Below, piece by piece: positions 15,546 to 25,293 of a DNA stretch of 64,000 nucleotides (within the stretch, counting starts at the first letter, position 1; each line of letters begins with the position of its first letter). Location: the NCBI GenBank assembly GCA_036307305.1, contig JAXJXV010000014.1, positions 186,001 through 250,000 of the forward strand, given 5' to 3'. Origin of the DNA: SIG607 sp036307305 (GTDB taxonomy: Bacteria > Bacillota > Clostridia > Oscillospirales > Acutalibacteraceae). The translations under genes were made by a program, and so were the position numbers. The notes under the pieces were generated by a model. It was not told where the DNA came from. It saw only the letters and a list, made by a program, of their open reading frames with translations, and made no database searches.

Positions 15546-16001
15546 ATGGAAAAAATAGCAAGTTTTAAAATCGACCACACTAAGCTTTTAAAGGGAATGT
15601 ATATTTCCCGTGTTGACGGAGACGTAATAACGTACGATGTTAGAATGAAAATACCCAACGGTGATGACTATCTGTCCAACGGTACAATGCATACTTTTGA
15701 GCATTTGTTTGCAACCTATGCAAGAAATTCACAGTTTAAGGATTATGTAATTTATGTGGGTCCGATGGGATGCAGAACGGGATTTTATCTTCTTATGAGG
15801 GATACGGTTTCTGTGGGTGATACCATTAAAATGGTGAAAGAAGCCTTTGAATTTATAAGCAACTTTGAGGGTAAAATTCCCGGTACCGACCCTATAGAAT
15901 GCGGTAATTATAAAGAGCATGATTTAGACGGCGCTAAAGAGGCTGCAAAGGATATGCTGCGCGTTCTTGAAAACTGGACGGAAAAGGATATAAATTACTA
16001 A
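15546..16001 (+). CDS. luxS: S-ribosylhomocysteine lyase (LuxS)
   Basis: 151 aa from the ATG at 15546, 4 bp after the cysK stop. LuxS splits S-ribosylhomocysteine into homocysteine and DPD, the precursor of autoinducer-2. Metal ligands are visible: His49 and His53 in HTFEH, and Cys119 in the ECGNYKEHDL motif; the catalytic Cys76 lies in MGCRTGFY. The preceding step of this cycle, MtnN, is encoded at 38486. Placement after cysK fits feeding homocysteine sulfur back to cysteine and methionine. Confidence 0.95.
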   Translation: MEKIASFKIDHTKLLKGMYISRVDGDVITYDVRMKIPNGDDYLSNGTMHTFEHLFATYARNSQFKDYVIYVGPMGCRTGFYLLMRDTVSVGDTIKMVKEAFEFISNFEGKIPGTDPIECGNYKEHDLDGAKEAAKDMLRVLENWTEKDINY

Positions 16002-16031
16002 AAAAACGGGCAAAAAATTGCCTGTTTTTTT
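16001..16031 (+). terminator. Terminator after luxS
   Basis: AAAAAACGGGCAA (16001-16013) pairs with TTGCCTGTTTTTT (from 16018), including one G-U pair, and ends in a long T-run. Confidence 0.8.
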
Positions 16032-16044
16032 ATTTTTACAGCAC

Positions 16045-16073
16045 TTGCATATTTACTTAAGTTATAGTATAAT
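16045..16073 (+). promoter_or_regulatory. Promoter of the miaB-mutS-division-transketolase run
   Basis: TTGCAT (16045-16050), 17-bp spacer, TATAAT (16068-16073), 30 bp before miaB. It is the only clear promoter I find before the terminator at 31288; weaker internal promoters cannot be ruled out. Confidence 0.65.
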
Positions 16074-16103
16074 ATATATAATTATTGTTTAAGGAGCATT
16101 TGT

Positions 16104-17495
16104 TTGGAACTAAAAGATTTCAGAAATGAACAACAGGGCTATATTTCACGTATGCCCGATTTGCTAAAAAAAACTTATTCAGAAACTCCGAAAGCCTGTG
16201 TTATCACTTACGGTTGTCAGCAAAACGTCAGCGATTCTGAGCGTATGAAGGGTATGCTCTCCGAAATGGGATACGTTATGACAGACGAGCCGGAGGGAGC
16301 TGATTTTGTTCTGTATAACACTTGTGCCGTTCGTGGACATGCAGAGGACCGTGTGTACGGTAACGTGGGCGCTATGAAGCATTATAAACGCCGCCATAGC
16401 GGAATGATTATTGCTATCTGCGGATGTATGGCGCAACAGGAAGCTGTTAAGGAGAGAATAAGAAAAAGCTATCCTTACGTTGATATAGTATTCGGTACAC
16501 ACTCTCAGTACCGTTTACCTGAATTTCTGTATAAACGTCTTAGCGGGTCACCGAGAATTTTTGAAATACCTGAGGGCGAGGAGATTGTTGAAAACGTTCC
16601 CGTTCACCGCGATGGAGATTTCAAGGCGTGGCTGCCTATTATGTACGGCTGTAATAATTTCTGCAGCTATTGTATAGTGCCTTACGTTCGCGGCAGAGAG
16701 CGTTCCCGTCATCCCTATGAAATTTTAAAAGAAGCAAGAGAGCTTGTAGCTAAAGGTTATAAAGATATAACTCTTTTGGGACAGAATGTTAATTCTTACG
16801 GTGCAGGTTGCGATTTTAATTTAAATTTTGCAGGACTTCTCAGGAAAATAAATGAAATTGACGGTGATTTTCGTATACGGTTTATGACTTCTCATCCTAA
16901 AGACTGCACTATAGAGCTTCTTGATGCAATGAAAGACTGCGAAAAGGTGAGCCGACATTTGCATCTGCCTTTCCAAAGCGGCAGTGACAGAATACTGAAA
17001 ATGATGAATAGACGCTATACCAGAGAAAAGTATTTATCTCTGGTAAACGAAGCGAGGAAGCGAATGCCCGATATATCCATTACAAGCGATATAATAGTTG
17101 GATTTCCAGGGGAAACCTACGAGGACTTTTGTGAAACGCTTTCTCTTGTTAAAGAGGTGGGCTTTTCTTCACTGTTTACTTTTATTTATTCACCGCGTAA
17201 CAATACTCCCGCCGCTTCTATGGACGACCCTGTAAGCCGTGAGGAAAAGGGTGTGTGGTTTGACGAGCTGCTACGAGTTCAGGAATCAATTGGAAGAAAA
17301 ATAAATGAAAACTGTGTTGGAAAAATCTACCGTGTGTTATGTGACGACTTTGGCAGAAATGAGGAAAAAATGGCGGGACATACCAACGGAACTGCCGTAA
17401 TTGAATTTGACGGCGACGAAAACGACATTGGAAAATTTATAAACGTTAAGGTTGAAAAAATATCAAATGTACTTGAGGGTACGAGAATAGATTAA
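16104..17495 (+). CDS. miaB: tRNA-2-methylthio-N6-dimethylallyladenosine synthase
   Basis: 463 aa, TTG start placed by AAGGAG 7 nt upstream. Radical-SAM methylthiotransferase that converts i6A37 to ms2i6A37 in tRNAs reading U-starting codons. The N-terminal domain holds the second cluster: Cys38 (YGCQQN), Cys74 (NTCAVR) and Cys108 (CGCMAQ). The radical-SAM Cys183-x3-Cys187-x2-Cys190 (CNNFCSYC) follows, and a TRAM domain ends the protein. Its substrate is made by MiaA, encoded in the same run at 22441. The full set of cluster cysteines is present. Confidence 0.95.
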   Translation: MELKDFRNEQQGYISRMPDLLKKTYSETPKACVITYGCQQNVSDSERMKGMLSEMGYVMTDEPEGADFVLYNTCAVRGHAEDRVYGNVGAMKHYKRRHSGMIIAICGCMAQQEAVKERIRKSYPYVDIVFGTHSQYRLPEFLYKRLSGSPRIFEIPEGEEIVENVPVHRDGDFKAWLPIMYGCNNFCSYCIVPYVRGRERSRHPYEILKEARELVAKGYKDITLLGQNVNSYGAGCDFNLNFAGLLRKINEIDGDFRIRFMTSHPKDCTIELLDAMKDCEKVSRHLHLPFQSGSDRILKMMNRRYTREKYLSLVNEARKRMPDISITSDIIVGFPGETYEDFCETLSLVKEVGFSSLFTFIYSPRNNTPAASMDDPVSREEKGVWFDELLRVQESIGRKINENCVGKIYRVLCDDFGRNEEKMAGHTNGTAVIEFDGDENDIGKFINVKVEKISNVLEGTRID

Positions 17496-17506
17496 GGAGA
17501 ATAAAA

Positions 17507-17914
17507 ATGGACGTTATAAAAGCTGCGAGAAATCTTGGAAGCGCTATGCAGGAGGACGAAAGATTCGTTGAGTATGCAAAGGCAAAACTTGCTCTTGATA
17601 AGGACGAGGCTCTTCAGGAAAAGGTTGGCGAATTCAATATTGCAAGAATGAATATTGAGAGAATGAGCGGTGAAGAAAACCGCGATGAAGAAAAATTCAG
17701 AGAAGCTAATTTAAAGCTTCGTGAAATTTACGATTCTATTATGAATAACGAAACTATGAAGGCGTATAATGATGCCAAAACACACGTTGACAAAATGATG
17801 AGTGATATTATGGCGATTTTGCAGATGTGCAGTGAGGGAGCTGACCCTCAGACCTGTGAAATTCCCGAAGGAAGCTGTACAGGTAGCTGTTCTTCCTGTT
17901 CTGGATGTCACTAA
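17507..17914 (+). CDS. ylbF: YlbF-family protein with Cys-rich tail
   Basis: 135 aa, mostly helical, matching the YlbF/YmcA (Com_YlbF) family over residues about 1-105. In Bacillus, YlbF works with YmcA and YaaT in a complex that affects RNase Y-dependent mRNA maturation and carries Fe-S clusters. Here the C-terminal tail has seven Cys in about 30 residues, ending CTGSCSSCSGCH, plus one further Cys at MCSEGAD, suggesting metal or cluster binding. AAGGAG lies 9 nt before the ATG. It sits 11 bp after miaB and before mutS, a common clostridial order. Confidence 0.8.
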   Translation: MDVIKAARNLGSAMQEDERFVEYAKAKLALDKDEALQEKVGEFNIARMNIERMSGEENRDEEKFREANLKLREIYDSIMNNETMKAYNDAKTHVDKMMSDIMAILQMCSEGADPQTCEIPEGSCTGSCSSCSGCH

Positions 17915-17949
17915 AGTAATCTTATTTTGAAAATGGTAGGTGTGAAAAA

Positions 17950-20541
17950 ATGGCGGAACTGTCCCCAATGATGAGGCAATATCTTGAGATTAAAGAAAAT
18001 AATAAAGATTGCATCATTTTTTTCAGAGTCGGCGACTTTTATGAAATGTTTTTTGAGGATGCTGAAAACGTATCTGATGAACTTGATTTGGTGCTGACAG
18101 GAAAGGATTGCGGTCTTAGTGAACGCGCTCCTATGTGCGGTGTGCCATATCACGCTTGTGAAAACTATATTCAACGGCTTGTTGAAAAAGGCTATAAAGT
18201 TGCAATATGCGAACAGGTTGAGGACCCTGCGGCTGCTAAAGGACTTGTTAAACGTGAGATAGTCCGTATAATTACGCCAGGTACTATTATTGAAGATAAT
18301 ATGCTTGACGAGGGAAAAAATAATTTCCTGTGTTCTGTAAGTGTGGTAGATGGTGTTGCGGGTATATGTTTTGCCGATGCTTCTACAGGTGAAGCTTATC
18401 TTACCGAGCTTTCGGGTCAGTCATTGTCCTCTATGATTGCCGATGAAATCGGACGCTTTGCGCCAAAGGAAATTTTACTTCCCGATGATTATGAAAATGA
18501 TTCTGTTTTGAAAAACCTTACTTTAAATAATTTTGAGTATGTAGTTTCAAAAAGAAGTAAAAGCGAGTTCGATATTAAGGTCAGCGAGTCTGTTATTCTC
18601 AGTCATTTTAGAGTAATAAGCGTTCAGAATTTAGGTTTTGGGGGTGAAGCTGCCGAAAGTGCTTTAGGTGCAGTAATACGTTATTTATACGAAACGGGCA
18701 TAACAGGAAACATTGCCGTTAATCAGGTGAAATTTTATGTCGGCAGTCAGTTTATGCGACTTGATATGACTGCTATCAGAAATCTTGAGATTATTGAAAC
18801 GATGCGTTCAAAATCACGCAAGGGTTCTTTGCTTTGGGTACTTGATAAGACACAGACGGCTATGGGTAAACGCCTTATGAAAAGTTGGCTTGAGCAACCG
18901 CTTATGACCTATAATCTTATTAATTTGCGTCAAAACGCAGTTGAAGAGCTTTATACCGATACGTTTTTGCGTGGTGAGCTTTTTGAGTCTCTTCGCGGTA
19001 TCAGGGATATTGAGCGTATTATGTCTAAGGTTGTTTACGGGACAGGCAGTGCAAGGGATTTGAGAGCTATTTGTTCTACCATTGAGCGACTACCGGCTGT
19101 TAAAAGTAATTTAGAAAAAGTACAAAGCAGAATGCTTTGCGAGGTTAATAACGATATTGACCTTTTGGACGACATCCGCACTCTCATTGATGCGGCTATC
19201 GTCGATGAACCACCCGCCCTTGTCAGAGAGGGTGGTATGATTAAAGTCGGCTATAACGACGAGGTTGATTCTCTTCGTGAAATTATGACAAACGGTACGG
19301 GCGTTCTTGCCCAGATTGAAGCAAGAGAAAAGGAACGAACGGGTATAAAAACCCTAAAGGTTAAATATAACAAAGTCTTCGGTTATTATATTGAGGTCAC
19401 TAATTCTTTCCTTGACCTTGTCCCTGAAGATTATATAAGAAAGCAAACCCTTACAGGTGGAGAACGCTTTATAACCGAAGAATTAAAGGCTCTTGAGGGA
19501 AAACTTCTTGGCGCTAAGGACAGAGTCATAGCGCTTGAATACGAGCTTTTTGATGAGGTACGTAAAAAGGTTGCCGCAGCTCTTGAACGTCTTCAGAAAA
19601 CGGCGGCCGCTCTTGCAAGACTTGACGTACTATGCTCCTTTGCAAAGGTTTCTGTAGAAAATAATTACTGCAGACCTCGTATGAATGACGACGGTACGAT
19701 TCTTATCAAATCGGGCAGACACCCTGTTGTCGAAAAGCTGACCAATACGCCTTTTGTTTCTAACGATACTTTTCTTAACGGTGACGGTGACAGATGCGCT
19801 ATTATAACTGGACCTAATATGGCGGGTAAATCTACCTATATGCGACAGGTTGCAATTATCGTGCTTATGGCTCAGATTGGTTGCTTTGTACCTGCTCAGA
19901 GCGCTAATATTTCTATTTGCGATGCTATTTTTACGAGAGTTGGCGCGTCCGACGATTTGGCTTCGGGCCAATCTACCTTTATGGTTGAAATGAGCGAGGT
20001 TGCTACAATCCTTAAAAATGCTACGAATAAAAGTCTTTTGATTTTAGATGAAATCGGTAGAGGTACGTCTACCTTTGACGGTATGTCTATTGCAAGGGCT
20101 GTACTTGAATATGTTGCCGATAAGAAAAAAATCGGTGCAAAATCGCTGTTTGCCACCCATTATCACGAATTGACTCAAATGGAAAACGAGATGAGCGGCG
20201 TTAAGAATTATAATATCGCTGTAAAAAAACGCGGTGACGATATTATTTTTCTAAGAAGAATAGTACCCGGCGGCGCTGACGAAAGCTACGGTATTGAGGT
20301 TGCGAAGCTTTCGGGTATTCCGTCAGGAGTTATAAAACGCGCAAAGGAAATTTTAAAGCAGACCGAGGAAGAGGGATTAGTGACCTACAAAACTGTTGTT
20401 GACAGTTCGTCTCAGCTTCCGCTTGAAATGATGAATGCAAGTGAAATTCTTGCAGAACTGAAAGCTATAGACGTAAATACCCTTACCCCTATAGAATCAA
20501 TGAAAATCCTTTATGACCTTGTGAATAAAGCTAAAGAATAA
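17950..20541 (+). CDS. mutS: DNA mismatch repair protein MutS
   Basis: 863 aa, normal length for MutS1. It recognises mismatches and recruits MutL. The N-terminal mismatch-reading motif Phe-Tyr-Glu is in VGDFYEMF near residue 33. Walker A GPNMAGKST starts near 620, followed by LILDEIGRGTST (Walker B) near 690 and the ATHYHEL segment near 735. A C-terminal tail for dimer/tetramer contacts is present. It precedes mutL by 13 bp, so the two partners are co-transcribed. Confidence 0.97.
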   Translation: MAELSPMMRQYLEIKENNKDCIIFFRVGDFYEMFFEDAENVSDELDLVLTGKDCGLSERAPMCGVPYHACENYIQRLVEKGYKVAICEQVEDPAAAKGLVKREIVRIITPGTIIEDNMLDEGKNNFLCSVSVVDGVAGICFADASTGEAYLTELSGQSLSSMIADEIGRFAPKEILLPDDYENDSVLKNLTLNNFEYVVSKRSKSEFDIKVSESVILSHFRVISVQNLGFGGEAAESALGAVIRYLYETGITGNIAVNQVKFYVGSQFMRLDMTAIRNLEIIETMRSKSRKGSLLWVLDKTQTAMGKRLMKSWLEQPLMTYNLINLRQNAVEELYTDTFLRGELFESLRGIRDIERIMSKVVYGTGSARDLRAICSTIERLPAVKSNLEKVQSRMLCEVNNDIDLLDDIRTLIDAAIVDEPPALVREGGMIKVGYNDEVDSLREIMTNGTGVLAQIEAREKERTGIKTLKVKYNKVFGYYIEVTNSFLDLVPEDYIRKQTLTGGERFITEELKALEGKLLGAKDRVIALEYELFDEVRKKVAAALERLQKTAAALARLDVLCSFAKVSVENNYCRPRMNDDGTILIKSGRHPVVEKLTNTPFVSNDTFLNGDGDRCAIITGPNMAGKSTYMRQVAIIVLMAQIGCFVPAQSANISICDAIFTRVGASDDLASGQSTFMVEMSEVATILKNATNKSLLILDEIGRGTSTFDGMSIARAVLEYVADKKKIGAKSLFATHYHELTQMENEMSGVKNYNIAVKKRGDDIIFLRRIVPGGADESYGIEVAKLSGIPSGVIKRAKEILKQTEEEGLVTYKTVVDSSSQLPLEMMNASEILAELKAIDVNTLTPIESMKILYDLVNKAKE

Positions 20542-20554
20542 ATGAGGTTTTGTA

Positions 20555-22444
20555 ATGCCTAAAATTAATGTTTTGCCTAAATACATAGCAGAAAAAATTG
20601 CCGCCGGTGAGGTGGTAGAAAAACCTGCTTCTGTTATTAAAGAAATCCTTGAAAACGCTATTGATGCGGGTGCTACTGATATTACCGTTGAAATAAAAGG
20701 CGGAGGAATTCTTTATATGCGTGTTACCGATAATGGCTGCGGTATTAAACACGATGATGTGCCTACAGCCTTTCTTCGTCACGCTACAAGCAAAATTACT
20801 AAAGAGGATGACCTGAATTCAATTAACTCTTTAGGCTTCAGAGGTGAAGCTCTTGCCGCTATTTCTTCCGTTTCTAAGGTCGAGCTTATTACACGAACGG
20901 CAGAGGACGTTGTAGGCAGCCGTTATGTTATCGAGGGCGGTCAAGAAATTGCTTTTGAGGAAACAGGATGTGAAGAGGGAACGACGGTTATTGTAAGGGA
21001 TTTGTTTTTTAATACTCCCGCAAGAATGAAATTTCTCAAAAAAGATACAAGCGAAGCTAATATAATAGCTGACCTTGTTGAAAAAATTGCTCTTTCCCAT
21101 CCCGAGATTGCTATTCGTTTTATAAGAGACTCTAAAACGGTCATTACTACTACGGGTGACGGTAAGCTGCAGTCGGCAATTTATAGTGTGCTTGGAAGAG
21201 AATTCACATCAACTCTTATTGATGCAAAGGGCGGCAGTTCTTTTATAAAAGTTAGTGGTTATGTGTGTAAGCCTGTTTATTGCAGACCTAAAAGAACCGG
21301 TCAGTATTTCTTTTTAAACGGCAGAACCATAAAAAGTACAATTGCTATGTCCGCATTGGAAGCGGCTTACAAAAACAGCGTTATGGTTGGTAAATTTCCT
21401 GCCTGTGTTCTTAATATTGAGGTGGACCCCGCTTTTGTTGACGTTAATGTTCATCCCGCAAAAACAGAGGTTCGGTTTTCTGATGATAAAGCAGTTTTTG
21501 ATGCTGTATATTTTACAGTGAAAAATGCTCTTGAAAGTGGCGATACCCGACCTCAAATCAGTATGAAGTCTCCTGCTTCATATAAAACCTTTGACAGAAT
21601 GACTGCTCAGGAATATAAGCAGTCGGTTATAAGTGAAAAAACTTCAGAGCCTGTCAGGGTCAAGGATGATTCCTATGAAAGAAATATTGAAACGGTAAAA
21701 TCAACCTTAACCTTCTTTGACAGAAAAGCTGATGAGGTCACTGAAACTTCTGAAGCTACCGCTAAAGAAGTAATTACCGAAAAAAACATTGACGAGATTG
21801 TCAGTTACGTGCCTGTTCAAAAGGCTGAGGAAATAAAGCCTGAAGTAGAACCAATAATTGAAGAAAAAACAGAAATTATTCCTGATTTAAGGCTTATAGG
21901 CGAAGCCTTCTCGACCTATATAATCGTGGAAAAGGGAAACAGTGTGTACTTTATTGACAAACACGCTTCCCACGAACGTATAATTTTCGAGGAGCTTAAA
22001 AAAACTCAAACACCGCAGTGTCAGCAGTTGTTGCTTCCCGTGACTGTCAAACTGTCTGCCGAGCATTACAATGCCGTTACAGGAAACGTTGATTTGCTTT
22101 TAAAAAGCGGTTTTGAGGTAGACGATTTCGGCTCTAATACGGTAATCGTTCGTGGTGTTCCTGCAAATCTTACGGGTGAAGACACTAATGATATTTTTTA
22201 TGAAGTTGCTGACAGTCTGCTGTCTTGCGGCGGTGTGGAAATAGAGAAGCTTGATAGTATTTTTCATACAGTGGCCTGTAAGGCTGCTATTAAAGCAGGT
22301 TACAGAACCGACGCACAGGAAATGCTCCGTCTTGCTACCGAGGTGCTGAGCCGTGAAGATATTATGTATTGTCCCCATGGCAGACCTGTGGCTTTTGAAA
22401 TAAATAAACGCGACCTTGAAAAGCAGTTTGGTAGAATTCAATGA
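20555..22444 (+). CDS. mutL: DNA mismatch repair protein MutL (endonuclease type)
   Basis: 629 aa. GHKL ATPase domain at the N-terminus: ENAIDAGATD near residue 30, TDNGCGI near 55, GFRGEAL near 90. After a variable, charged linker (about 335-440) the C-terminal domain carries DKHASHERIIFEE, the DQHA(x)2E(x)4E endonuclease motif with Lys for Gln, and CPHGRP near 607. These mark the nicking form of MutL found in bacteria lacking MutH. Its stop overlaps the miaA start (ATGA). Confidence 0.96.
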   Translation: MPKINVLPKYIAEKIAAGEVVEKPASVIKEILENAIDAGATDITVEIKGGGILYMRVTDNGCGIKHDDVPTAFLRHATSKITKEDDLNSINSLGFRGEALAAISSVSKVELITRTAEDVVGSRYVIEGGQEIAFEETGCEEGTTVIVRDLFFNTPARMKFLKKDTSEANIIADLVEKIALSHPEIAIRFIRDSKTVITTTGDGKLQSAIYSVLGREFTSTLIDAKGGSSFIKVSGYVCKPVYCRPKRTGQYFFLNGRTIKSTIAMSALEAAYKNSVMVGKFPACVLNIEVDPAFVDVNVHPAKTEVRFSDDKAVFDAVYFTVKNALESGDTRPQISMKSPASYKTFDRMTAQEYKQSVISEKTSEPVRVKDDSYERNIETVKSTLTFFDRKADEVTETSEATAKEVITEKNIDEIVSYVPVQKAEEIKPEVEPIIEEKTEIIPDLRLIGEAFSTYIIVEKGNSVYFIDKHASHERIIFEELKKTQTPQCQQLLLPVTVKLSAEHYNAVTGNVDLLLKSGFEVDDFGSNTVIVRGVPANLTGEDTNDIFYEVADSLLSCGGVEIEKLDSIFHTVACKAAIKAGYRTDAQEMLRLATEVLSREDIMYCPHGRPVAFEINKRDLEKQFGRIQ

Positions 22445-23382
22445 TTAATAGTGATGGTAAAATACCTGTTATTGTTGTTGTAGGACCAACTGCATCGGGC
22501 AAGACAGGTCTTGGAATAAAAATTGCCCGTGAATATAACGGGGAGATTGTGTCTGCTGATTCAATGCAGATATACAAAGGTTTTCCCATAGCTTCAGCCG
22601 CGCCAAGCGAAGAAGAAAAGAAACTTGCAGTTCACCACCTTGTTGAGTTTCTTGAGCCGTCTGTTAAATTTTCTGTTGCGCAGTACGTTGAACTTGCAGG
22701 TGAAAAAATCAGAGATATACACTTGAGGGGAAAAATCCCTGTAATCGTGGGCGGAACGGGACTTTATATAAATTCACTTATCGACGGTATAGCTTTTAGT
22801 TCTCAGGAAACCGATACACTTCTCAGAAAACAGCTTGAAGATGAATATGAGAAAATCGGCGGAGAAGAAATGCTTAAAAAACTGGCAGAGTTTGACAGTT
22901 ATACTGCAAAGAAGCTTTCAAGCGGTGATAAGCGTCGTATAGTTCGTGCATTTGAGGTTTATAAAACCACAGGAATGACTGTGACCGAACAGAACAGACT
23001 GTCAAGAATTAACGGCAGTCCGTATTCTCCGATTATGATAGGCATTAGCTTTTCTGATAGGGAAAAACTGTACGAGCGCATTAACAGGCGTGTTGACGTT
23101 ATGCTTGAAAACGGACTTATAGATGAAGCTAAAAGCTTTACCCAAAAGGGAATGACAGCCGCACAGGCAATAGGACATAAGGAACTTATGCCTTATATAG
23201 ACGGTATTATAAGTATGGATGATGCGATTGAAACTCTAAAAAGAGAGACCCGAAGATATGCTAAGCGACAGCTGACGTGGTTCAGAAGGGATGAAAGAAT
23301 TCGCTGGGTTTATGCTGATACTGAGGATGTATGGAAAAAAACAAAAGAGATAATTAATGAGAAAGGTGTAACAAATGTTTGA
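22441..23382 (+). CDS. miaA: tRNA dimethylallyltransferase
   Basis: 313 aa. Adds dimethylallyl to A37 of tRNAs, making the substrate of MiaB. P-loop GPTASGKTGL at residues about 14-23, SADSMQIYKGF near 40, VGGTGLYINSL near 103, and the RRETRRYAKRQLTWFR-like segment near 268-283 are all present. It overlaps mutL by 4 bp, consistent with translational coupling, the conserved mutS-mutL-miaA order of Firmicutes. The stop overlaps the start of the next gene by 8 bp. Confidence 0.96.
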   Translation: MINSDGKIPVIVVVGPTASGKTGLGIKIAREYNGEIVSADSMQIYKGFPIASAAPSEEEKKLAVHHLVEFLEPSVKFSVAQYVELAGEKIRDIHLRGKIPVIVGGTGLYINSLIDGIAFSSQETDTLLRKQLEDEYEKIGGEEMLKKLAEFDSYTAKKLSSGDKRRIVRAFEVYKTTGMTVTEQNRLSRINGSPYSPIMIGISFSDREKLYERINRRVDVMLENGLIDEAKSFTQKGMTAAQAIGHKELMPYIDGIISMDDAIETLKRETRRYAKRQLTWFRRDERIRWVYADTEDVWKKTKEIINEKGVTNV

Positions 23383-24586
23383 AAACCGTTTTGTAAGAAT
23401 AGGACTTTCTGTTTTTATTGCTTTATTTCTTTTTCATCAAATATATTCTGCCTTGTATACGCCTATAAGCACTCAGTCTGCTCAGTTTTTTACCGAGACT
23501 GAGGGTATTGGTTTTACAGGTATGATTATCCGTAACGAAACGCCTGTGCAACGCAGTAAGGGCGGTGTTATGCATCTTAGAGTAGGTGACGGGGAGAGAG
23601 TTGCAAAGGACGGTACCGTTGCTGATATTTACACAAGTGAACAGGATTCAATTTCTGTAAATAAAATTAGTGAGCTGAAAGAAAAAATAAACAATATAGA
23701 GCAAATACAGGGTTATAATGATTTGGCTGCAGTTGATATTAATTTGCTTAATTCCAAAATCGATAACACTCTTGGCGAAATTCTTTACAGTTGCGGAAGC
23801 CGAAATTTTAAAAAGGCAAGAGAGCAAAGCGATACGCTTCTTACCATGATGAACAGAAGAGAAATGGTTGTAGGAAATACAGGTGACTTTTCTGAGCAAT
23901 TAAACACGTTCAAGAATGAGCTATCTCAGTTGGAAGCTTCTCTTTCTGAGCCAATAAACAAAATTACCGCCGAGGAATCAGGCTTTTTTATATCGCAGGT
24001 TGATGGTTACGAGTCTGTGCTTACTACCGACGACCTTGAAAAATACACTCCTGAATTTATCGACAGCGTAGAGCCTGAAAACAGCAATACAGGTGACAGT
24101 ATAGGAAAAATCGTTTCCGATTATAAATGGTATATTGCCGCTACGGTAACAGTAGATCAATCCTTACCCTATAAAGCGGGGGATAATGTAAAAATTAAAA
24201 CTTTGCTGAAAAGTAATCCGTATATAAACGTAGTCGTTGAAGCCGTTAATTTATCAGCCGACCGTCAGCGCGCAGTAATAATTTTTTCCTGTCAGGAAAT
24301 GAATTCTGAACTAGCTACTATGAGGTCGGGCTCTATGACAATCATCAGTGGCGAATATGAGGGACTGCGTATTGAACGCGGCGCTTTGAGGGTAAACGAC
24401 GGACAGACGGGTGTTTATATCGTTTCTGGTATGGAGCTTAAATTTGTTAAGGTTAAGGTTCTATATCAAAGCGAGGATTATATAATTTGCGAAAAGGCTG
24501 TTGCTGATGATAACAAATCACTTCGACTTCACGATAAAGTGGTTGTAAAGGGGCGTAATTTGTATGAAGGAAAAATCGTTGACTGA
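23375..24586 (+). CDS. HlyD-like membrane-anchored protein, division-cluster associated
   Basis: 403 aa. One N-terminal membrane helix (about 8-26, IGLSVFIALFLFHQIYSALY) puts the rest outside the cell. Residues about 40-80 resemble the half-lipoyl/barrel-sandwich segment of HlyD-type adaptor proteins (VGDGERVAKDGTVADIYT); a helical stretch about 90-185 follows; then beta-rich sequence to the end, including VVVKGRNLYEGKIVD. Proteins like this lie upstream of yggS-sepF in many clostridia without an accompanying ABC transporter, so a cell-envelope or division role is more likely than drug efflux. That is inference. It overlaps yggS by 23 bp. Confidence 0.7.
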   Translation: MFENRFVRIGLSVFIALFLFHQIYSALYTPISTQSAQFFTETEGIGFTGMIIRNETPVQRSKGGVMHLRVGDGERVAKDGTVADIYTSEQDSISVNKISELKEKINNIEQIQGYNDLAAVDINLLNSKIDNTLGEILYSCGSRNFKKAREQSDTLLTMMNRREMVVGNTGDFSEQLNTFKNELSQLEASLSEPINKITAEESGFFISQVDGYESVLTTDDLEKYTPEFIDSVEPENSNTGDSIGKIVSDYKWYIAATVTVDQSLPYKAGDNVKIKTLLKSNPYINVVVEAVNLSADRQRAVIIFSCQEMNSELATMRSGSMTIISGEYEGLRIERGALRVNDGQTGVYIVSGMELKFVKVKVLYQSEDYIICEKAVADDNKSLRLHDKVVVKGRNLYEGKIVD

Positions 24587-25280
24587 AATTTTTGACGAAA
24601 ACTATAGTGAAATTATGAGTAAAATTTCTGTTGCTGCACAAAAAAGCGGCAGAAAAGCCGAAGATATTACGCTGCTTGGCGCCGTTAAAACCGTATCGCC
24701 CGATTTAATAAATTATGCAATCCAACGCGGTGTCAAGGTTATAGGTGATAACAGGGTTCAGGAACTGATTTCTAAGGAAGAATTCATATACGGTGACGTC
24801 CAAAAGCATTTTATAGGTCATCTTCAGACCAATAAGGTTAAAGACGTAGTCGGTCGCGTATCGGTTATTGAATCTGTAGACAGCGTAAGGGTAGCTCAGA
24901 TGATTGCAAAGCAAAGTCAGAAGCTTGGAATTACTACTGATATACTTCTTGAAATCAATATTGGCGAAGAAGAAAGTAAATCGGGCTTTAAATATGATGA
25001 AATATATGAAAGTCTTTTTGAAATATCTGAAATAGAGGGCGTTAAAATCAAAGGATTGATGGCAATACCTCCAATTTGTGAAAATGCAGAGGAAAATCGT
25101 AAATTTTTTCTTAAAATGTCACAACTGTTTATTGACATTAAAGAGAAAAAATTAGATAATATAAATATGGAAATACTGTCGATGGGTATGTCCGATGATT
25201 ATGAAATCGCTGTTGAATGCGGCGCTACACAGGTGAGAATCGGTACGTTGCTCTTTGGCAAGAGAAATTATAATATTTAA
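24564..25280 (+). CDS. yggS: YggS/PLPBP-family PLP-binding protein
   Basis: 238 aa, the alanine-racemase-fold protein that buffers pyridoxal phosphate (YlmE in Bacillus). PLP Lys45 lies in LLGAVKTVSPD; HFIGHLQTNKVKDVV near 93 and GLMAIPP near 162 are family signatures, and MGMSDDYEIAVECGATQVRIGTLLFG is the C-terminal phosphate-binding end. Position directly before sepF and ylmH matches the Bacillus ylm cluster. It overlaps the preceding gene and is separated from sepF by 13 bp. Confidence 0.93.
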   Translation: MKEKSLTEIFDENYSEIMSKISVAAQKSGRKAEDITLLGAVKTVSPDLINYAIQRGVKVIGDNRVQELISKEEFIYGDVQKHFIGHLQTNKVKDVVGRVSVIESVDSVRVAQMIAKQSQKLGITTDILLEINIGEEESKSGFKYDEIYESLFEISEIEGVKIKGLMAIPPICENAEENRKFFLKMSQLFIDIKEKKLDNINMEILSMGMSDDYEIAVECGATQVRIGTLLFGKRNYNI

Positions 25281-25293
25281 AGGAGAAATTAAA

